Below, one piece after another: positions 16,198-25,373 of a stretch of DNA of 40,817 nucleotides. The stretch comes from Pseudomonadota bacterium. GTDB lineage: Bacteria; Pseudomonadota; Alphaproteobacteria; Rhizobiales; Beijerinckiaceae. Made by a program: the position numbers and the translations under genes. The notes below the pieces were generated by a model. It did not search any database. It saw only the letters and a list, made by a program, of their open reading frames with translations, and was not told where the DNA came from. The DNA lies in assembly GCA_020161475.1 (NCBI GenBank), contig JAIUNQ010000003.1, positions 1 through 40,817 of the forward strand, given 5' to 3'. Each line of letters opens with the position of its first letter. Within the stretch, counting starts at the first letter, position 1.

Positions 16198-16440
16198 ATG
16201 TTCTATTCTGGAAATGACGGATATGGCTGGATGATGGGGGCCAGCTGGGGCATCAGTCACTGGCTGATGTTCGCTGTGATGGCTGCAGCGATTCTCTACC
16301 CTGTCGGGTTGATCCTGAAGCGGCTTGGGTTCTCGCCGTTCTGGTCGGTGCTGGTGCTTGTTCCTGGAGTCAACCTCATTGCGCTCTGGATTCTTGCATT
16401 GACGAGTTCGGCGGATGGTAAGCCGGAGATGCGCGCATGA
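16198..16440 (+). CDS. Small two-helix inner-membrane protein
   Basis: An 80-residue protein with an aromatic/Met N-terminus (MFYSGNDGYGWMMGASWG) and two membrane helices (about residues 22-40 and 45-68). Start ATG 16198 follows GAAGGAGAAG. Its stop overlaps the start of the DUF411 gene as ATGA, so they are coupled. Not recognised as a named family; a membrane partner of the copper proteins around it is only a guess from context. Confidence 0.75.
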   Translation: MFYSGNDGYGWMMGASWGISHWLMFAVMAAAILYPVGLILKRLGFSPFWSVLVLVPGVNLIALWILALTSSADGKPEMRA

Positions 16441-16904
16441 TCAGCCGACGTCTGACCCTCGGGCTTCTCGCGGCCGCTATCTCAACGCCGCTCAGGGCGA
16501 CAACACGTCCTGCGGTTGTCGTTCACCGCTCGCCGACATGCGGCTGTTGCGGAGCGTGGGCCAGTTACCTTCGCCGCGCGGGCTTTCCGGTGACGATTGT
16601 CAATGAAGACGATCTTGCGCCGGTGAAGCTGCGCGCCGGCGTACCGGAACGCCTGCAATCCTGCCACACAGCTTTTATCGACGGCTATGTCGTGGAGGGC
16701 CATGTGCCAATCGAGGCCATCGAGAAAATGCTGCTGTCGAAGCCACCCATTCTTGGGATCGCCGTGCCGGACATGCCGGGCGGCTCTCCCGGCATGGAGG
16801 TTCTCGGGGCGAAGCCGGATCCGTTCAAGGTCATGTCCTTCGCCAAGGGCGGCGCGCAGGACGTGTTCATCGACTATCCGAACGGGTTTTCACTACCTCG
16901 CTAG
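16437..16904 (+). CDS. copG: DUF411 / CopG-like periplasmic copper protein
   Basis: A 155-residue exported protein with a thioredoxin-like fold typical of DUF411. The redox/metal motif is SPTCGCCGAW with Cys35, Cys37 and Cys38, followed by SCHTAFIDGYVVEGHVP and the family block GIAVPDMPGGSPGME. CopG proteins of this family bind copper at the Cys cluster and help detoxify periplasmic Cu. The N-terminus has a signal-like segment with RR (SRRLTLGLLAAAISTP). The stop codon TAG forms CTAG with the TAG stop of the convergent cueR. Confidence 0.88.
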   Translation: MISRRLTLGLLAAAISTPLRATTRPAVVVHRSPTCGCCGAWASYLRRAGFPVTIVNEDDLAPVKLRAGVPERLQSCHTAFIDGYVVEGHVPIEAIEKMLLSKPPILGIAVPDMPGGSPGMEVLGAKPDPFKVMSFAKGGAQDVFIDYPNGFSLPR

Positions 16905-17311
16905 CGTGAGGCGACGCGCGTCGTCGTGCCGCCGAGACCGTCAAGGATCGGGCATTCTGGTCGGGCATCGCCGTGGCAAGCGCCCAGGAGTTGCCGGAGC
17001 GTTCGGGCCATCGCCTGAAGCTCGGCGATCTTGGTCTCGATCTCATGGAGATGCCGGGCGGCAAGAGTGTGCACATCTCTGCTGGAGCGCGCCCTGTCGC
17101 GCCAGAGATCGAGCAATGCGCGGATTTCCTCCAGCGAGAATCCGAGATCGCGGGCGGAGCGGATGAAACGCAGTTCGTGGACATCGCGCTCGTCATAGTC
17201 GCGATAGCCATTGTCTCGGCGAGCACCATTCGCGATCAGTCCAATCGCCTCGTAGTGGCGGATCATCTTGGCGGAAACACCGCTCGTATTCGCTGCCGTT
17301 CCGATCTGCAT
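16901..17311 (-). CDS. cueR: CueR, Cu(I)-responsive MerR-family activator
   Basis: A 136-residue activator. HTH at the N-terminus ([19 protein letters not shown]), long dimer helix, and the Cu(I) loop CHGDARPEC with Cys112 and Cys120, at the same residue numbers as in E. coli CueR. Ser77 is also at the CueR position that distinguishes monovalent from divalent metal sensors. Start ATG 17311 with GAGGAG upstream is preferred to a TTG five codons earlier. It is divergent from the Cu ATPase gene, and the intergenic DNA holds a textbook CueR operator. Confidence 0.95.
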   Translation of the reverse strand: MQIGTAANTSGVSAKMIRHYEAIGLIANGARRDNGYRDYDERDVHELRFIRSARDLGFSLEEIRALLDLWRDRARSSRDVHTLAARHLHEIETKIAELQAMARTLRQLLGACHGDARPECPILDGLGGTTTRVASR

Positions 17312-17331
17312 GGGAATGCTCCTCAAACCGC

Positions 17332-17362
17332 TTGACCTTCCAATTATAGGAAGGTGCAGGCT
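17332..17362 (+). promoter_or_regulatory. CueR-type copA promoter/operator
   Basis: -35 TTGACC at 17332-17337, a 19-base spacer and -10 CAGGCT at 17357-17362. The spacer holds a perfect dyad, ACCTTCC (17335-17341), seven bases, GGAAGGT (17349-17355). This is nearly the same dyad as the CueR site of the E. coli copA promoter. Transcription would start about 20 bases before the copA start codon. Confidence 0.92.
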
Positions 17363-17390
17363 CCATTCAAACAGTCATCTGGAGGCTTGC

Positions 17391-19814
17391 ATGAGCAACA
17401 TGAAACCTGAGCATAAACATACACCTGCCGGAAGCTGCTGCGGCGGTCATCAGCACACGCAACCGCCGAAGCCCGGCGCCTGTTGCGGTGGCCACGGCCA
17501 CAAGCATGACCATGAGGGGCATGCCCATGGCAGCTTGAAAGACCCGGTCTGCGGCATGGATGTAGATCCGGCGACCGCGAAGCATCAGACGAAACATGCC
17601 GGTCGGAACTACTATTTCTGCTCCGCTGGCTGCCGCACCAAGTTCATCGGCGATCCCGAGCGCTACCTCGTGCCGAAAGCCGCGACGCCTGCCGTCGCGG
17701 CGCCGGAGGGCACGATCTATACCTGCCCGATGCACCCGGAAGTGCGGCAGGAAGGCCCGGGTTCCTGCCCGATCTGCGGCATGGCGCTTGAACCGGAAAT
17801 GGTCAGCCTCGAGGATGCCCCCAATCCCGAACTCGCGGATATGACCCGCCGGTTCTGGATCGGCCTTGCGCTCACGCTTCCGGTATTCTTCCTTGAAATG
17901 GGCGCGCATCTCTTCGAGTTCCACGCGCTGATGGCGCCGAAGGTTTCCAACTGGGTGCAGCTCGTGCTCGCAACTCCGGTCGTGCTCTGGGCCGGCGCGC
18001 CCTTTTTTGAGCGCGGCTGGGCTTCACTCCGCACGCGCAATTTCAACATGTTCACGCTGATCGCGCTCGGCACCGGCGCCGCCTGGTTGTTCAGCATCGT
18101 CGCGACATTCGCGCCACAGCTTTTCCCCCCAGCCTTCCGCGGCTCTGACGGCTCTGTTGCCGTCTATTTCGAGGCGGCGGCGGTGATCACGGTTCTTGTC
18201 CTGCTCGGGCAAGTGCTTGAGCTGCGGGCGCGGGAGCAAACCTCCGGCGCTATTAAGGCTTTGCTCGGCTTGGCGCCGAAAACCGCACGGCGGATCGACA
18301 AGAATGGCGCGGAAACCGATATCCCGCTCGAACACGTCCATCTCGGCGATCGGCTGCGCGTCCGTCCCGGCGAGAAAATACCGGTTGACGCCGTAGTTGC
18401 CGAGGGACGATCCAATATCGACGAGGCCATGGTAACCGGCGAGCCGATCCCCGTCTCCAAGCAGGCCGGCGACCGTGTGATTGGCGGCACGATTAACACA
18501 ACCGGGGCGCTGGTCATCGAAGCGACTGCCATAGGCAGCGACACGATGCTTGCTCGCATCGTCCAGCTCGTCGCGCAGGCGCAACGCTCGCGCGCGCCGA
18601 TCCAGCGTCTGGCTGATACCGTGTCGGGCTGGTTCGTGCCGGCGGTAATGCTGGTTTCCGCCCTCGCCTTCGCGGCCTGGTATCTCTGGGGACCGGCGCC
18701 GCAATTCTCCTATGCGTTGGTCGCGGCGGTTGCGGTGCTGATTATCGCCTGTCCCTGCGCGCTTGGCCTCGCAACGCCGATGTCGATCATGGTCGGTGTT
18801 GGCGCCGGTGCGCGTGCCGGCGTGCTGGTCAAGAACGCCGAAGCGCTGGAGCGGATGGAAAAGGTGGATATTCTCGTTGTCGACAAGACCGGCACCCTCA
18901 CGGAAGGTCGCCCAAGTGTGACGGGGATCGTCACCACGGGGGCGATTGAGGAGACCGATCTGCTTCAGCTCGCGGCCTCGGTGGAAAAACTCAGTGAACA
19001 TCCGCTGGCGCATGCCATCGTGACGGAAGCCGGGAAACGCGGCATCTCCCCGCTACCTGCGCAAGACTTTGACTCGCCTATCGGCAAGGGCGCCCGCGCT
19101 AAGATCAACGGTCGCGATATCGCCATCGGCCAGGAGCGCTATCTCGCCGAGATTGGTGTGGTTGTGGCTTCGGATGGGGCCGCGAGCATGCGCCATGAAG
19201 GCGCAACTGCCGTTTTTGTTGCGGTCGACGGAGAGTTGGCCGGCATTCTTCGCATCGAAGACCCGATCAAATCCTCGACGCCGGAGGCGCTGGCCGCCCT
19301 GCGCGTAGCGGGGATCGAGATCATGATGCTGACTGGCGATGCGAAGGGCACGGCGAAGGCGATCGCGGAGCGGCTCGGGATCACTCGCTTCGAAGCCGAG
19401 GTCACGCCCGAACGGAAGCAGCAGGTGGTGGCGGGCCTTCGCGCCGAAGGTCGGGTTGTTGCCATGGCGGGGGACGGTGTGAACGACGCCCCTGCCCTCG
19501 CGGCGGCGGATGTGGGCATCGCCATGGGCAACGGTACTGACGTAGCACTGGAAAGCGCGTCGGTCGCGCTGCTCAAGGGGGATCTCACCGGCATCGTGCG
19601 GGCGCGGCGTCTTTCTGCGGGAACCATGAGCAATATCCGGCAGAACCTGTTCTTCGCCTTCTTCTACAACGCCGCCGGTGTTCCGGTTGCGGCCGGCGTT
19701 CTCTATCCCGCTTTCGGCATTCTCGTGTCGCCGATCATCGCCGCCGCCGCGATGACACTTTCCTCGGTCAGCGTGATCGCCAACTCACTTCGGTTAAGGA
19801 GCTTTCGCCTATGA
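17391..19814 (+). CDS. copA: Cu(I)-exporting P1B-type ATPase, with YHS and HMBD N-terminus
   Basis: An 807-residue ATPase that pumps Cu(I) from cytoplasm to periplasm. ATG 17391 with GGAGG at 17381 is the start, ahead of an upstream open stretch that overlaps cueR. The N-terminus is Cys/His-rich ([22 protein letters not shown]), then a YHS-type domain (residues about 48-92, DPVCGMDV ... FCSAGC) and a heavy-metal-binding domain (about 108-138, CPMHPEV ... CPICGMAL). No classical CxxC ferredoxin-like HMA domain is present. Core motifs: [11 protein letters not shown] near 453, DKTGTLTEG near 497, EHPLAHA and [10 protein letters not shown] near 694. The gene ends in an ATGA overlap with a DUF2933 gene. 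Confidence 0.96.
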   Translation: MSNMKPEHKHTPAGSCCGGHQHTQPPKPGACCGGHGHKHDHEGHAHGSLKDPVCGMDVDPATAKHQTKHAGRNYYFCSAGCRTKFIGDPERYLVPKAATPAVAAPEGTIYTCPMHPEVRQEGPGSCPICGMALEPEMVSLEDAPNPELADMTRRFWIGLALTLPVFFLEMGAHLFEFHALMAPKVSNWVQLVLATPVVLWAGAPFFERGWASLRTRNFNMFTLIALGTGAAWLFSIVATFAPQLFPPAFRGSDGSVAVYFEAAAVITVLVLLGQVLELRAREQTSGAIKALLGLAPKTARRIDKNGAETDIPLEHVHLGDRLRVRPGEKIPVDAVVAEGRSNIDEAMVTGEPIPVSKQAGDRVIGGTINTTGALVIEATAIGSDTMLARIVQLVAQAQRSRAPIQRLADTVSGWFVPAVMLVSALAFAAWYLWGPAPQFSYALVAAVAVLIIACPCALGLATPMSIMVGVGAGARAGVLVKNAEALERMEKVDILVVDKTGTLTEGRPSVTGIVTTGAIEETDLLQLAASVEKLSEHPLAHAIVTEAGKRGISPLPAQDFDSPIGKGARAKINGRDIAIGQERYLAEIGVVVASDGAASMRHEGATAVFVAVDGELAGILRIEDPIKSSTPEALAALRVAGIEIMMLTGDAKGTAKAIAERLGITRFEAEVTPERKQQVVAGLRAEGRVVAMAGDGVNDAPALAAADVGIAMGNGTDVALESASVALLKGDLTGIVRARRLSAGTMSNIRQNLFFAFFYNAAGVPVAAGVLYPAFGILVSPIIAAAAMTLSSVSVIANSLRLRSFRL

Positions 19815-19990
19815 ATGGTACTAATCCCGGCCGCGCCGTTACGTTCGGCATCATATCGCTTGCTGTTATAGCGGCATTCTATCTCCTCCGCGAACATTGG
19901 GGGCATGCACTTGGAGTTTTGCCTTATGCCCTGCTCTTGGCCTGCCCGCTGCTGCACCTATTCCACGGTCATAGCGGACACAAACATTGA
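19811..19990 (+). CDS. DUF2933-like small membrane peptide
   Basis: A 59-residue peptide, [10 protein letters not shown] at the start, one hydrophobic helix (ITFG-like region through AAFYLL), [20 protein letters not shown], and a His-rich end ([11 protein letters not shown]). The EH..H....PY.LLLACPL.H.F pattern is that of DUF2933 proteins found near metal ATPases. ATG 19811 overlaps the ATPase stop as ATGA. A metal-handling accessory role is likely but unproven. Confidence 0.82.
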   Translation: MNGTNPGRAVTFGIISLAVIAAFYLLREHWGHALGVLPYALLLACPLLHLFHGHSGHKH

Positions 19991-20067
19991 TGACCCAGCC
20001 GTAATGGCACCTTCGTCGGACATGTCATCGGGGACGCACTCTGCTTTCGGCCTTGAAATTCTGAGCA

Positions 20068-20622
20068 TCAGGGCTGAGCTACATAACCTCTCAGCTGGGC
20101 GTAGTTTTCGATTTGCTCTGGGCTGAGGGCCGCCCGCGTATCGAGGTGATAGCGCAGGTGCGCCACGCGCAGCTGTCCTTGAGCTTCCGCCACGGCCTTC
20201 GTCGCCTTCATGAGCGAAATCGCGTCAACCTGCTTATCTGCAAACAGTCGATCGAGCGCGGCTTCTGCTGCTATTACCTCTTCGCCGATGGCGATGGCTT
20301 CCTGTTTCATCGCATGGATGAAGACCTGCATCCGGGTTTTCTGTTCGTCGGACAGAGCGAGCTTGTCCGCCAGCTCCAGCACGTGCAACGGGCCGGGATA
20401 GCCGTTGAGTTCGGCGGCAAGTGCCAGTCCCATGCCGCGTCCCGCCTTCAGATCAGCGATTTGGGCATCGGAAAGCGCCTTGATGGCGCGGGTCTCAAAC
20501 CCCGCATAAGGCGAGGAGGCGGCTGGGGGATGATGGCCCGCATGCTGCGCGAATGCATGTGTTGTCAGCGCCAGCCAGCCGATGGCCAGCACTCCAGGGA
20601 CCGCACAAACTGACTTTTTCAT
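20068..20622 (-). CDS. Spy/CpxP-like periplasmic protein
   Basis: A 184-residue exported protein with signal peptide (to AFA, about residue 25), a mature His-rich start (QHAGHHPPAA) and an all-helical body with LSDAQIADLKAGRGMG and LALSDEQKTRM, the LxxxQ-type helical repeats of the Spy/CpxP/CnrX-like family. Such proteins act as periplasmic chaperones or metal-stress sensors. RBS GGAG precedes ATG 20622. It is divergent from a Crp/Fnr-type regulator whose start region contains an FNR-type palindrome. Confidence 0.85.
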   Translation of the reverse strand: MKKSVCAVPGVLAIGWLALTTHAFAQHAGHHPPAASSPYAGFETRAIKALSDAQIADLKAGRGMGLALAAELNGYPGPLHVLELADKLALSDEQKTRMQVFIHAMKQEAIAIGEEVIAAEAALDRLFADKQVDAISLMKATKAVAEAQGQLRVAHLRYHLDTRAALSPEQIENYAQLRGYVAQP

Positions 20623-20674
20623 AGAGATCTCCGTATTTCATGGCGATCTTAATTGCATGATCGCATGGCGCGGC

Positions 20675-20692
20675 ACATGATAACGATCATGT
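20675..20692. promoter_or_regulatory. FNR-type palindrome at the Spy/regulator divergent region
   Basis: ACATGAT-AACG-ATCATGT is a perfect 7-base-arm inverted repeat containing TGAT-N4-ATCA, the core of FNR/NNR-type sites (TTGAT-N4-ATCAA). It lies about 61 bases upstream of the spy-like start and overlaps the possible start codons of the Crp/Fnr gene, so it could repress that gene and activate the other. A weaker similar sequence (GCATGATCGCATG) lies just to the left. Confidence 0.55.
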
Positions 20693-21228
20693 CTGTGCTC
20701 ACCTCCCGTCTTCGTGATCTTAGTTCCGACAGGCACCGGCTCACGGCTGGCGAGCAGCTTTTCCGCATGGGTGAAAAGGTCGAGCGCTTCTATCTCGTCC
20801 TGCAGGGGGAGATCGCGCTGGAGCGTATCTCCGCAGATGGACGCAGGCTTGTTCTCCAGCGGGTGCGAACGGGAGATATCGTCGCGGAAGCATCGATTTT
20901 TGCCGGTTTCTATCACTGCGATGCCACCAGCGTCACCGATTCGGAAGTGGCAAGCCTTCCGATTGTCCGCCTGACAGAGATGTCACGAACAGACCGCGCG
21001 ATCATGGAACATCTGGCGCGACACCTAGCGGCTGAGGTTCAGCGGACGCGGGCGAGAGCAGAAATTCTCTCGTTTCATAAGGTCCGGGACAGGCTCGATG
21101 CCTGGCTTCTCCTACATGAAGGAGCCATGCCCGCCAAAGGGGGCTGGTTGGCGCTGGCGGAAGAGATTGGCGTGTCGCCTGAGGCGCTCTATCGGGAACT
21201 GGGGCGGCGAAGGTCTTCGGGACGGTAG
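20689..21228 (+). CDS. Crp/Fnr-family transcriptional regulator
   Basis: About 179 residues from ATG 20689; earlier in-frame starts (TTG 20653, ATG 20665 and 20677) are possible and none has a good ribosome binding site. It has a cyclic-nucleotide-type beta-roll (GEQLFRMGEKVERFYLVLQG, residues about 21-40) and a C-terminal HTH (LALAEEIGVSPEALYREL). Only one Cys is present, so the FNR iron-sulfur cluster is absent. The protein ends right after the recognition helix (GRRRSSGR), lacking the usual wing. Its stop abuts the virD4 stop without a gap, so the end may mark the island border. Confidence 0.85.
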   Translation: MSVLTSRLRDLSSDRHRLTAGEQLFRMGEKVERFYLVLQGEIALERISADGRRLVLQRVRTGDIVAEASIFAGFYHCDATSVTDSEVASLPIVRLTEMSRTDRAIMEHLARHLAAEVQRTRARAEILSFHKVRDRLDAWLLLHEGAMPAKGGWLALAEEIGVSPEALYRELGRRRSSGR

Positions 21229-22890
21229 TTACCGAAACTGGAGTTCCGTGCCCTTCTTCACCTCGAAGGGCCTCGAGCTGGCTGCAATCAGCAGCGACTT
21301 CTCCCTCGCCATCCGCATTAGGGCTTCAGACCTCATCAGCGGTACACCAATCGTCGTCACTGATACCCGCGCTGATTGCGTGATACCGGTGCCAAGGATC
21401 TTGGTGCGATTGTCGGTCGTGTAGTTCCCGAGGGCATCCGAGACATATTGCGCTGTGGCATTGTCATTGATGGCGACGAAGAGCTTGGTCGCGCAGCCTG
21501 CCAGAAGCGTTTCGCGGGTGGCTTTTCCATAGAGCTCATCAAGTTGGGAGAGGTTCTGCAGGATGATCGCCATCCGAAACCCGTAGCCCGCTGAAACCGC
21601 GATCTTGGAAGCGAGTGACGTCATCCGGCCAAGTGCAAAGAACTCGTCGAGCATGAGCAGCACCTGATGAGGCTCCTCCTTGCCGGGGAGATTCCGCATT
21701 AGCACGTCGTGGATCTGCTGGAAGAGGATGCGGATCAGGGGGCGGTAGCTTTCTAGATCCGCGAGCGGCGTGCCGATGAAGATCGTCATCTTTTGTCGCC
21801 GTAGCTCACGGATGTCGAAATCGCTCGCCGAAGTTGCCTCTGCGATCAGCTCCGATGACCATGGCGCGAAGGCGTTTGAGACATTGAAGAGCACCGAGCC
21901 ACGCGTTCGTTCCGGTATCGCGATGAACTGGTTGAAATCGTCGATCACCCATTGGGGGAGATACTGGCGTTCGGTTTCAACGATGACCTTGAGGACGTCG
22001 GCGATGTCATGGCCGGTTGAGATGACCGTGACGGCGGAGCGGATGGTACGGCTCTCCTGATGGAGTGGGCTTGTGAGGACATAGCCAAGAAGGGCGGCGA
22101 CGAGCTTGCGGGCCGCGAGCGACCATTCGTTTTCATTGCCCGTTGAGGTGAGGAAGCCTGCGATGTTCTGGCAGTCGGTCGCCATCTCCGGGCCGGAGCG
22201 CACAAAATCGAGGGGATTGTAGCGGTTGGTTTTCAAGGAGCCGGGCGCGAAAACGAATATCGCGTCGCCCTGCGCTTTGCGGGCTGAAGCAAAGGCATTG
22301 TGGTTTTCCATCTTGATGTCGAGGACGACCATGGAGCCTGTCCAGGCATGGCCGTTGGGGATCACGAAGGAGACGCCCTTGCCCGAGCGGGTCGGGCCGA
22401 CAACGAGGAGATGGCCGGGGTCATTGGAGCGCAAAACGCGCCCGCCCAATTTCCCGAGAATGATACCCTCCTTGCCCAGCAGTCGCGCTTTGCGAGCATC
22501 ATTGATTGTCCCGAAGCGGGCATCTCCATGAAGGGTCGAGCGTCGGTTGACGAGAAACAGCAGGCCAATCCCGGCACCGATAAGCGCGAGGGCTCCCAAG
22601 GCGAGCGCGGCGTTCTCGAGCACTCGGACGCGGTAGCGTGAGTCCTGCCCATAGGTCCAGGCGTGCCAGTAAGCGAGCGGAAACCCGTGCCGCATCGAGA
22701 TCGGGGGAGTATTCGAGAGATCCCATTTCGGGTTCTCGGTGGAAACGCGCACCAGGAGGTCCCAACGCTTGGTGCGGTCCGTGCTCCCCGAGCGCAGCCC
22801 CGTGATTGCGGCGTAGGGAATGACCCAGGCCAGGGCGAGCGAGAACACCAGCAACAGCGCAATGAAGATCGAACCAGAGATGCGGGCCAT
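21229..22890 (-). CDS. virD4: VirD4/TraG-type coupling protein
   Basis: A 553-residue T4SS coupling ATPase that docks the DNA-protein substrate to the secretion channel. Two N-terminal membrane helices (about 5-30 and 92-115), Walker A GPTRSGKG at about 165-172, Walker B VLLMLDEF, and the TraG-type block ILQNLSQLDELYGK. It is the last gene of the T4SS operon, following virB11. Its presence points to DNA transfer rather than effector secretion only. No relaxase gene is seen in the window. Confidence 0.95.
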   Translation of the reverse strand: MARISGSIFIALLLVFSLALAWVIPYAAITGLRSGSTDRTKRWDLLVRVSTENPKWDLSNTPPISMRHGFPLAYWHAWTYGQDSRYRVRVLENAALALGALALIGAGIGLLFLVNRRSTLHGDARFGTINDARKARLLGKEGIILGKLGGRVLRSNDPGHLLVVGPTRSGKGVSFVIPNGHAWTGSMVVLDIKMENHNAFASARKAQGDAIFVFAPGSLKTNRYNPLDFVRSGPEMATDCQNIAGFLTSTGNENEWSLAARKLVAALLGYVLTSPLHQESRTIRSAVTVISTGHDIADVLKVIVETERQYLPQWVIDDFNQFIAIPERTRGSVLFNVSNAFAPWSSELIAEATSASDFDIRELRRQKMTIFIGTPLADLESYRPLIRILFQQIHDVLMRNLPGKEEPHQVLLMLDEFFALGRMTSLASKIAVSAGYGFRMAIILQNLSQLDELYGKATRETLLAGCATKLFVAINDNATAQYVSDALGNYTTDNRTKILGTGITQSARVSVTTIGVPLMRSEALMRMAREKSLLIAASSRPFEVKKGTELQFR

Positions 22891-22896
22891 GACGGT

Positions 22897-24009
22897 TCAG
22901 GCTCGAGTTAGTTTGATAGAACTGTCTTTCCGCTGCCGCCTGCTCGCGCCTGAAGTGCCCTGCCCTTTCGCGTTCTGCTCCTCACGCCATTGCACCATTT
23001 TCGAGAAGTAGATCTCGGTCGTGCCGCGCCACCCGCCGATCTTTTTCTGCTGGATGACGATGGGCAAGACCGAGCGGATATAGGCGATGATTTCGTCTTT
23101 CCTCAGGCCTAGGCCCGACTGCATCACCATCAGCGCGAGTTGCTCGAAGGCACCGGCGGGGCTATCGGCATGGACGGTCGTGATGGAGCCGGGATGACCG
23201 GTGTTGATCGCGCGCAGGAACGAATAGGCCTCGCTGCCGCGGATCTCGCCGAGAAAGATGCGGTCGGGACGAAGGCGGAGCGAAGCTTGCAGCAGGCCGT
23301 CGACCGTGACCCGTGCCTGCCCCTGATCCCCTTTGGAGGCGACGAGCGGGAGGTAATTGGGCTGATGAGGTTTGAGCTCGCGCGTATCCTCTATCGAGAT
23401 GATGCGTTCGTCCTGAGGCACTTCCTTGAGGACGGCATTGAGAAAGGTTGTCTTGCCCGATGAGGTTCCGCCGGACACCAGCATCGAAAGACGGTTTTGG
23501 GCGGCAAGGCGAATGAAGGCTTCGATCTCACCCCGGTCGAGAATTGTGCAAAGCTCACGGTCAAGCTCGCTCAAGCCCCCCACCCCACTATGCACGACCC
23601 GATCAAAGGCGCCCATACGGCGATAATCCTCAAGGCGCATCTCCTTGATCACCTGCTTGCGGATGGCAAAGGCCCCGCCTTCCGTCGTTGCAGGGGGAAG
23701 CACGCCCTGGAACCGCTCACCTGTGGGAAGCGCGGCCGATAGAAGCGGATGTTCCTCGTTGACCGATTGCCCTGAATGTCCCGCGACCCGTTCGGCAATG
23801 TGACGAAGTGCCGCGGCGTTCAAGGCCGGCAGGGCATGGCAGACCATGCTGGAGGCGCCGAAGACCTCGACCCAGATTTCTCCCGGGCGATTGGCGCAGA
23901 TCTCGACGACGCTCTCATCCTCCAGCCAGGGCCGGAGGGGCTCAAGCGCGTTCTCCAGAAACACGGTTTCATGGGATCGAACTGATTTTGCCGAGCCGTG
24001 GGCGCTCAT
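22897..24009 (-). CDS. virB11: VirB11 secretion ATPase
   Basis: A 370-residue hexameric traffic ATPase at the cytoplasmic face. Walker A GGTSSGKTT at 180-188, Asp box IISIEDTREL, Walker B region RPDRIFLGEIRG and the His box GHPGSITTVHAD. ATG 24009 overlaps the virB10 stop as ATGA. Length and motifs are normal for the family, with a short basic tail (ASRRQRKDSS). Confidence 0.96.
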   Translation of the reverse strand: MSAHGSAKSVRSHETVFLENALEPLRPWLEDESVVEICANRPGEIWVEVFGASSMVCHALPALNAAALRHIAERVAGHSGQSVNEEHPLLSAALPTGERFQGVLPPATTEGGAFAIRKQVIKEMRLEDYRRMGAFDRVVHSGVGGLSELDRELCTILDRGEIEAFIRLAAQNRLSMLVSGGTSSGKTTFLNAVLKEVPQDERIISIEDTRELKPHQPNYLPLVASKGDQGQARVTVDGLLQASLRLRPDRIFLGEIRGSEAYSFLRAINTGHPGSITTVHADSPAGAFEQLALMVMQSGLGLRKDEIIAYIRSVLPIVIQQKKIGGWRGTTEIYFSKMVQWREEQNAKGQGTSGASRRQRKDSSIKLTRA

Positions 24010-25373
24010 TTGACGATCCGGCCTGAAGGTGATGGGGCCAGTGTCCGAGTCACTTGGGGGCGGCGCATTTCGGCTTTGATCTCGGAAAGAGCCTCACGCA
24101 CCGGATCGGGATAGAGCATCGAAAAATCGAGATCGCGCCGCACGAAGACGGTGATGCGGGTACCCTGATCGATGTGGATCGTCGGCGAGATATTGATCGA
24201 GTTCTTCAGGGCTTCATTGGCAAGGTTCGTGAGGGTCTGGGAGACCTGCTGCGCCCCGATCTGACGGGCATTGCCGATCATGCCATCGGGCTGGAGCGTC
24301 GTAGTGCTGGTCTGGCCGGTGACGGGGTCGGTGATCGTGATCGTCCTGCCCTGCTGGCTCTGATTGTTCTGGCCAAGCCCGGAGATGAATTGGGCGACAC
24401 CGCCAATCAGGCTCAGAAGAACCGCAGAGCCGTAGCGTTCGGCATAGTGGTTATCGACAGTGCCTGCGCTGCCTGCCCGCCCCAGCTCATCCGTGCCGAT
24501 CGAGGCGAGTTGCACCGAGACACCATCCGAGCGCAGCAGCCTTGTCCAGACGATGAAGACGCGGGTCTGCCCCTGCGCCATGCCGGATTTGTATTCACCA
24601 ACCAGGCGTGAACCCGATGGAATGAGCACGCGCCGACCATCGAAGGACCAGACGTTTTCTGTGGTGATCGCGCGCACCATGCCGGGCAGATCGCTCTGGA
24701 TTGCGGTTTCGAGGACACCGCGAATGAAGGTTCCTTGCGCAACAAGTGCATCGGTGCGGTTGTTTTTTGTCGCGTTTGATACCTCAACGCCTGCGCTTCC
24801 AGCGCTTGCCAGAAAACGCCGGTTGGGATCCTCTTCACGCTCATTGGTGGCGCGCGGGGCGCCTGAGTTGTCGCCCGAGGCCCGAGCGCCGGGCACTGCG
24901 GCATCAGCGTTATCGGCTACGACCTGCGGTGCGCGCAGGCGCTCCCATTTCTTGCGCTCTTCCTCTTCTCGGCGCAGGCGTTCCATCTCGGCAATGCGCC
25001 GCGCTTCCGCTTCATCCTGCGGCGAAACCGGCGGCGTCAATGCCGCAACAGGTGGTGCGATTGGTGGCGGAGGCGGTGGTGGTGCGACAGGTTCCGGTGG
25101 AGGCACCGTGAAACGACCGGTATCGACCTGCGCTTTGGGTGGTTCGATCTGTGGCGCGGGAAACTGCGTTGTCCGGAACTCCTCCTGATCAATCGTGGTG
25201 GTCGGTCCTTTGGCTCCATAAAGGCTCTGGTAGATCATGAAGCCAGCGAGCGCTGCCCCGCCCAAGGGGACACCGACCTTGATCAGGGAGCCAAAGGTCG
25301 TGGCTCCACGCGCGACGGAAGTTGCGGCGGAATGTTCAAGTTCGAGATTGCGGTAATCCTGAGGGCTCGGCAT
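24006..25373 (-). CDS. virB10: VirB10/TrbI-like T4SS core protein
   Basis: A 455-residue inner/outer-membrane spanning core component. It has a single N-terminal membrane helix (about residues 35-50), a long Pro-rich periplasmic stretch (PPPEPVAPPPPPPPIAPP) followed by a charged helix, and the conserved C-terminal beta-barrel domain (VLIPSGSRLVGEYKSG, RVFIVWTRLL, GTRITVFVRRDLDF). Its start overlaps the virB9 stop (TGATG). Senses ATP use by VirB4/VirD4 in related systems. Confidence 0.96.
   Translation of the reverse strand: MPSPQDYRNLELEHSAATSVARGATTFGSLIKVGVPLGGAALAGFMIYQSLYGAKGPTTTIDQEEFRTTQFPAPQIEPPKAQVDTGRFTVPPPEPVAPPPPPPPIAPPVAALTPPVSPQDEAEARRIAEMERLRREEEERKKWERLRAPQVVADNADAAVPGARASGDNSGAPRATNEREEDPNRRFLASAGSAGVEVSNATKNNRTDALVAQGTFIRGVLETAIQSDLPGMVRAITTENVWSFDGRRVLIPSGSRLVGEYKSGMAQGQTRVFIVWTRLLRSDGVSVQLASIGTDELGRAGSAGTVDNHYAERYGSAVLLSLIGGVAQFISGLGQNNQSQQGRTITITDPVTGQTSTTTLQPDGMIGNARQIGAQQVSQTLTNLANEALKNSINISPTIHIDQGTRITVFVRRDLDFSMLYPDPVREALSEIKAEMRRPQVTRTLAPSPSGRIVK

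Noticed and set aside
18024-19013. A 329-codon minus-strand frame inside the Cu ATPase gene
   Set aside because: Opposite to conserved P-type ATPase motifs; no recognisable domain and no ribosome binding site.
19991-20067. Possible terminator between the DUF2933 gene and the convergent Spy-like gene
   Set aside because: No stem-loop with a T-run could be found in the 77-base gap.
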